Below, one piece after another: positions 45,990 to 46,704 of a stretch of DNA of 46,704 nucleotides. The notes beneath the pieces were generated by a model. The model saw nothing but the letters and a program-made list of their open reading frames with translations, did not search any database and was not told the DNA's origin. Each line of letters begins with the position of its first letter. The first letter of the stretch is position 1. The stretch comes from Phaeoceros laevis. Taxonomy: Eukaryota > Anthocerotophyta > Anthocerotopsida > Notothyladales. The stretch is taken from NCBI GenBank assembly GCA_049999765.1, contig JBNGIQ010009375.1, positions 142,420 through 189,123 on the forward strand, written 5' to 3'. The position numbers and the translations under genes are program-made.

Positions 45990-46335
45990 TAGGTTCTAGC
46001 TAGCCTTTGCTTTATCATGGTGTTTGCTCTGGCTACTATATAAGACATTTGTTACAAGTAGCTCATTGACAATTGTTGCTGATGCTGCAGCTACTTAGAT
46101 AGATGATGTATCAAGTTCTAGCTAGCCTGTGCTTTATGAGAGTGTTTGCTTTGGCTATTATGCAAGACATTTGTTACAAGTAGCTCAATTGTTGCTAATG
46201 CTTTAGCTACTTATATAGATGATTTATCAAGTTCTAGCTAGCCTGAGCCTAAGTTGCTTTATCATGGTGTTTGCTCTGGCTACTATACAAGACATTTGTT
46301 ATGTACAAGTAGCTCAATTCTTGATAATTGCTATA
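45990..46335. repeat. Tandem repeat, about 116-123 bp, roughly 2.5-3 copies
   Basis: Units start at GTTCTAGCTAGCCT (near 45993, 46116 and 46231). Each continues with TGCTTTAT, GTGTTTGCT, TGGCTA, ACAAGACATTTGTTA or similar, and AAGTAGCTCA, then a GCTACTTA linker. Indels of a few bases separate the copies. No coding frame runs through the array. Confidence 0.85.
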
Positions 46336-46704
46336 CTTTTTTGACAAGATGCTGACCATCAACTATGCTCTATACCCCAGGGTTTCTGGGGACGAGTTCT
46401 CCAATGGACATATGGGGATGTCTTACGCGTTCTCGAATGGACATCTTTTCCACGGTAGTAATGCGTAACGCGTAAAATATTTATGGCGAACGTCTACTGT
46501 GTGTGACGTTTCAGGGTTTGGGGGGGGGGGCAAACCCTGAAACGGCCTAAACGTTTAAATGACCAAAACATTTAGATTTGGGATGCGACACATTTAAGTT
46601 TTTCAGGAAAAGCTAAAAATAAAAAATAGCCAACTCAAACGCGGCCGGTAGCGCCAGTGGTACGTATTATCGAGAATACGGGTTACCAGAAACCTTGCTA
46701 GTAT
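46336..46704. other. Window end, intergenic, no supported gene
   Basis: Apart from the G-loop hairpin, I see only short repeated words (GGACATATGGGGATGTCTTACGCG and a related CGAATGGACATC stretch) and AT-rich sequence. There is no gene or RNA that I can identify. Confidence 0.4.
46507..46544. repeat. Inverted repeat with 10-G loop
   Basis: Perfect 14-bp arms, CGTTTCAGGGTTTG at 46507-46520 and CAAACCCTGAAACG at 46531-46544, flank a run of ten G. The arms contain one copy of the plant telomere-like heptamer AAACCCT. RNA or single-stranded DNA could form a stable stem with a G-rich loop. Confidence 0.85.

Noticed and set aside
1-46704. tRNA, rRNA, CRISPR or bacterial operon features
   Set aside because: I looked for cloverleaf-like boxes, rRNA-like stretches and regularly spaced repeats and saw none. 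The gene structures are eukaryotic.

Overview
The window is nuclear DNA of a land plant, most likely a seed-free lineage (bryophyte or lycophyte grade), in a draft assembly with a 10-bp and a 400-bp N gap. The evidence is compact genes with many short GT-AG introns (mostly about 60-200 nt), an intronless DYW-class PPR editing factor, malectin-like/LRR receptor kinases with 14-15 exons, and a plastid-type membrane protein. I cannot name the species. Exon joins below were worked out by hand from splice signals and reading-frame continuity; no alignment was run.

Layout. 1-3038: a + strand gene for a probable plastid membrane protein (6 exons). 3262-7642: receptor gene A (-). 8960-11617: single-exon DYW PPR protein (-). 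12772-17176: receptor gene B (+). 17.2-20.9 kb: AT-rich, repeat-laden stretch with a RING-H2 ORF (-) and the gaps. 20974-21770: small C2H2 zinc-finger gene (+). 21.8-25.9 kb: mostly intergenic, with coding-like exon fragments on the - strand. 25884-30532: receptor gene C (+). 31187-32419: intronless D-cysteine desulfhydrase/ACC deaminase-like gene (-), head-to-head with RPB5 (+, 32578-33479). 34232-38402: coiled-coil protein with one membrane segment (-). 40242-43247: organic cation/carnitine transporter 7 (NiaP)-like MFS transporter (-). 43.3-46.7 kb: gene-poor, with a PPR fragment, coding-like ORFs in shifting frames, tandem repeats and a G-loop hairpin.

The most notable feature is a cluster of three paralogous receptors (A, B, C). 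Each has a signal peptide, malectin-like domain, GDPC motif, about four LRRs, one membrane segment and a kinase-like domain. All three kinase domains lack residues needed for catalysis, and each lost a different set: A has HRN and HYG in place of HRD and DFG; B has no glycine loop and reads HLD and NYW; C has a degraded glycine loop and reads HGD and NSG. The reading frames are intact and the exon phases conserved, so these look like a family of receptor pseudokinases rather than dead genes. They would act at the plasma membrane as ligand-binding or scaffolding co-receptors. The remaining genes are apparently unrelated housekeeping or organelle genes.
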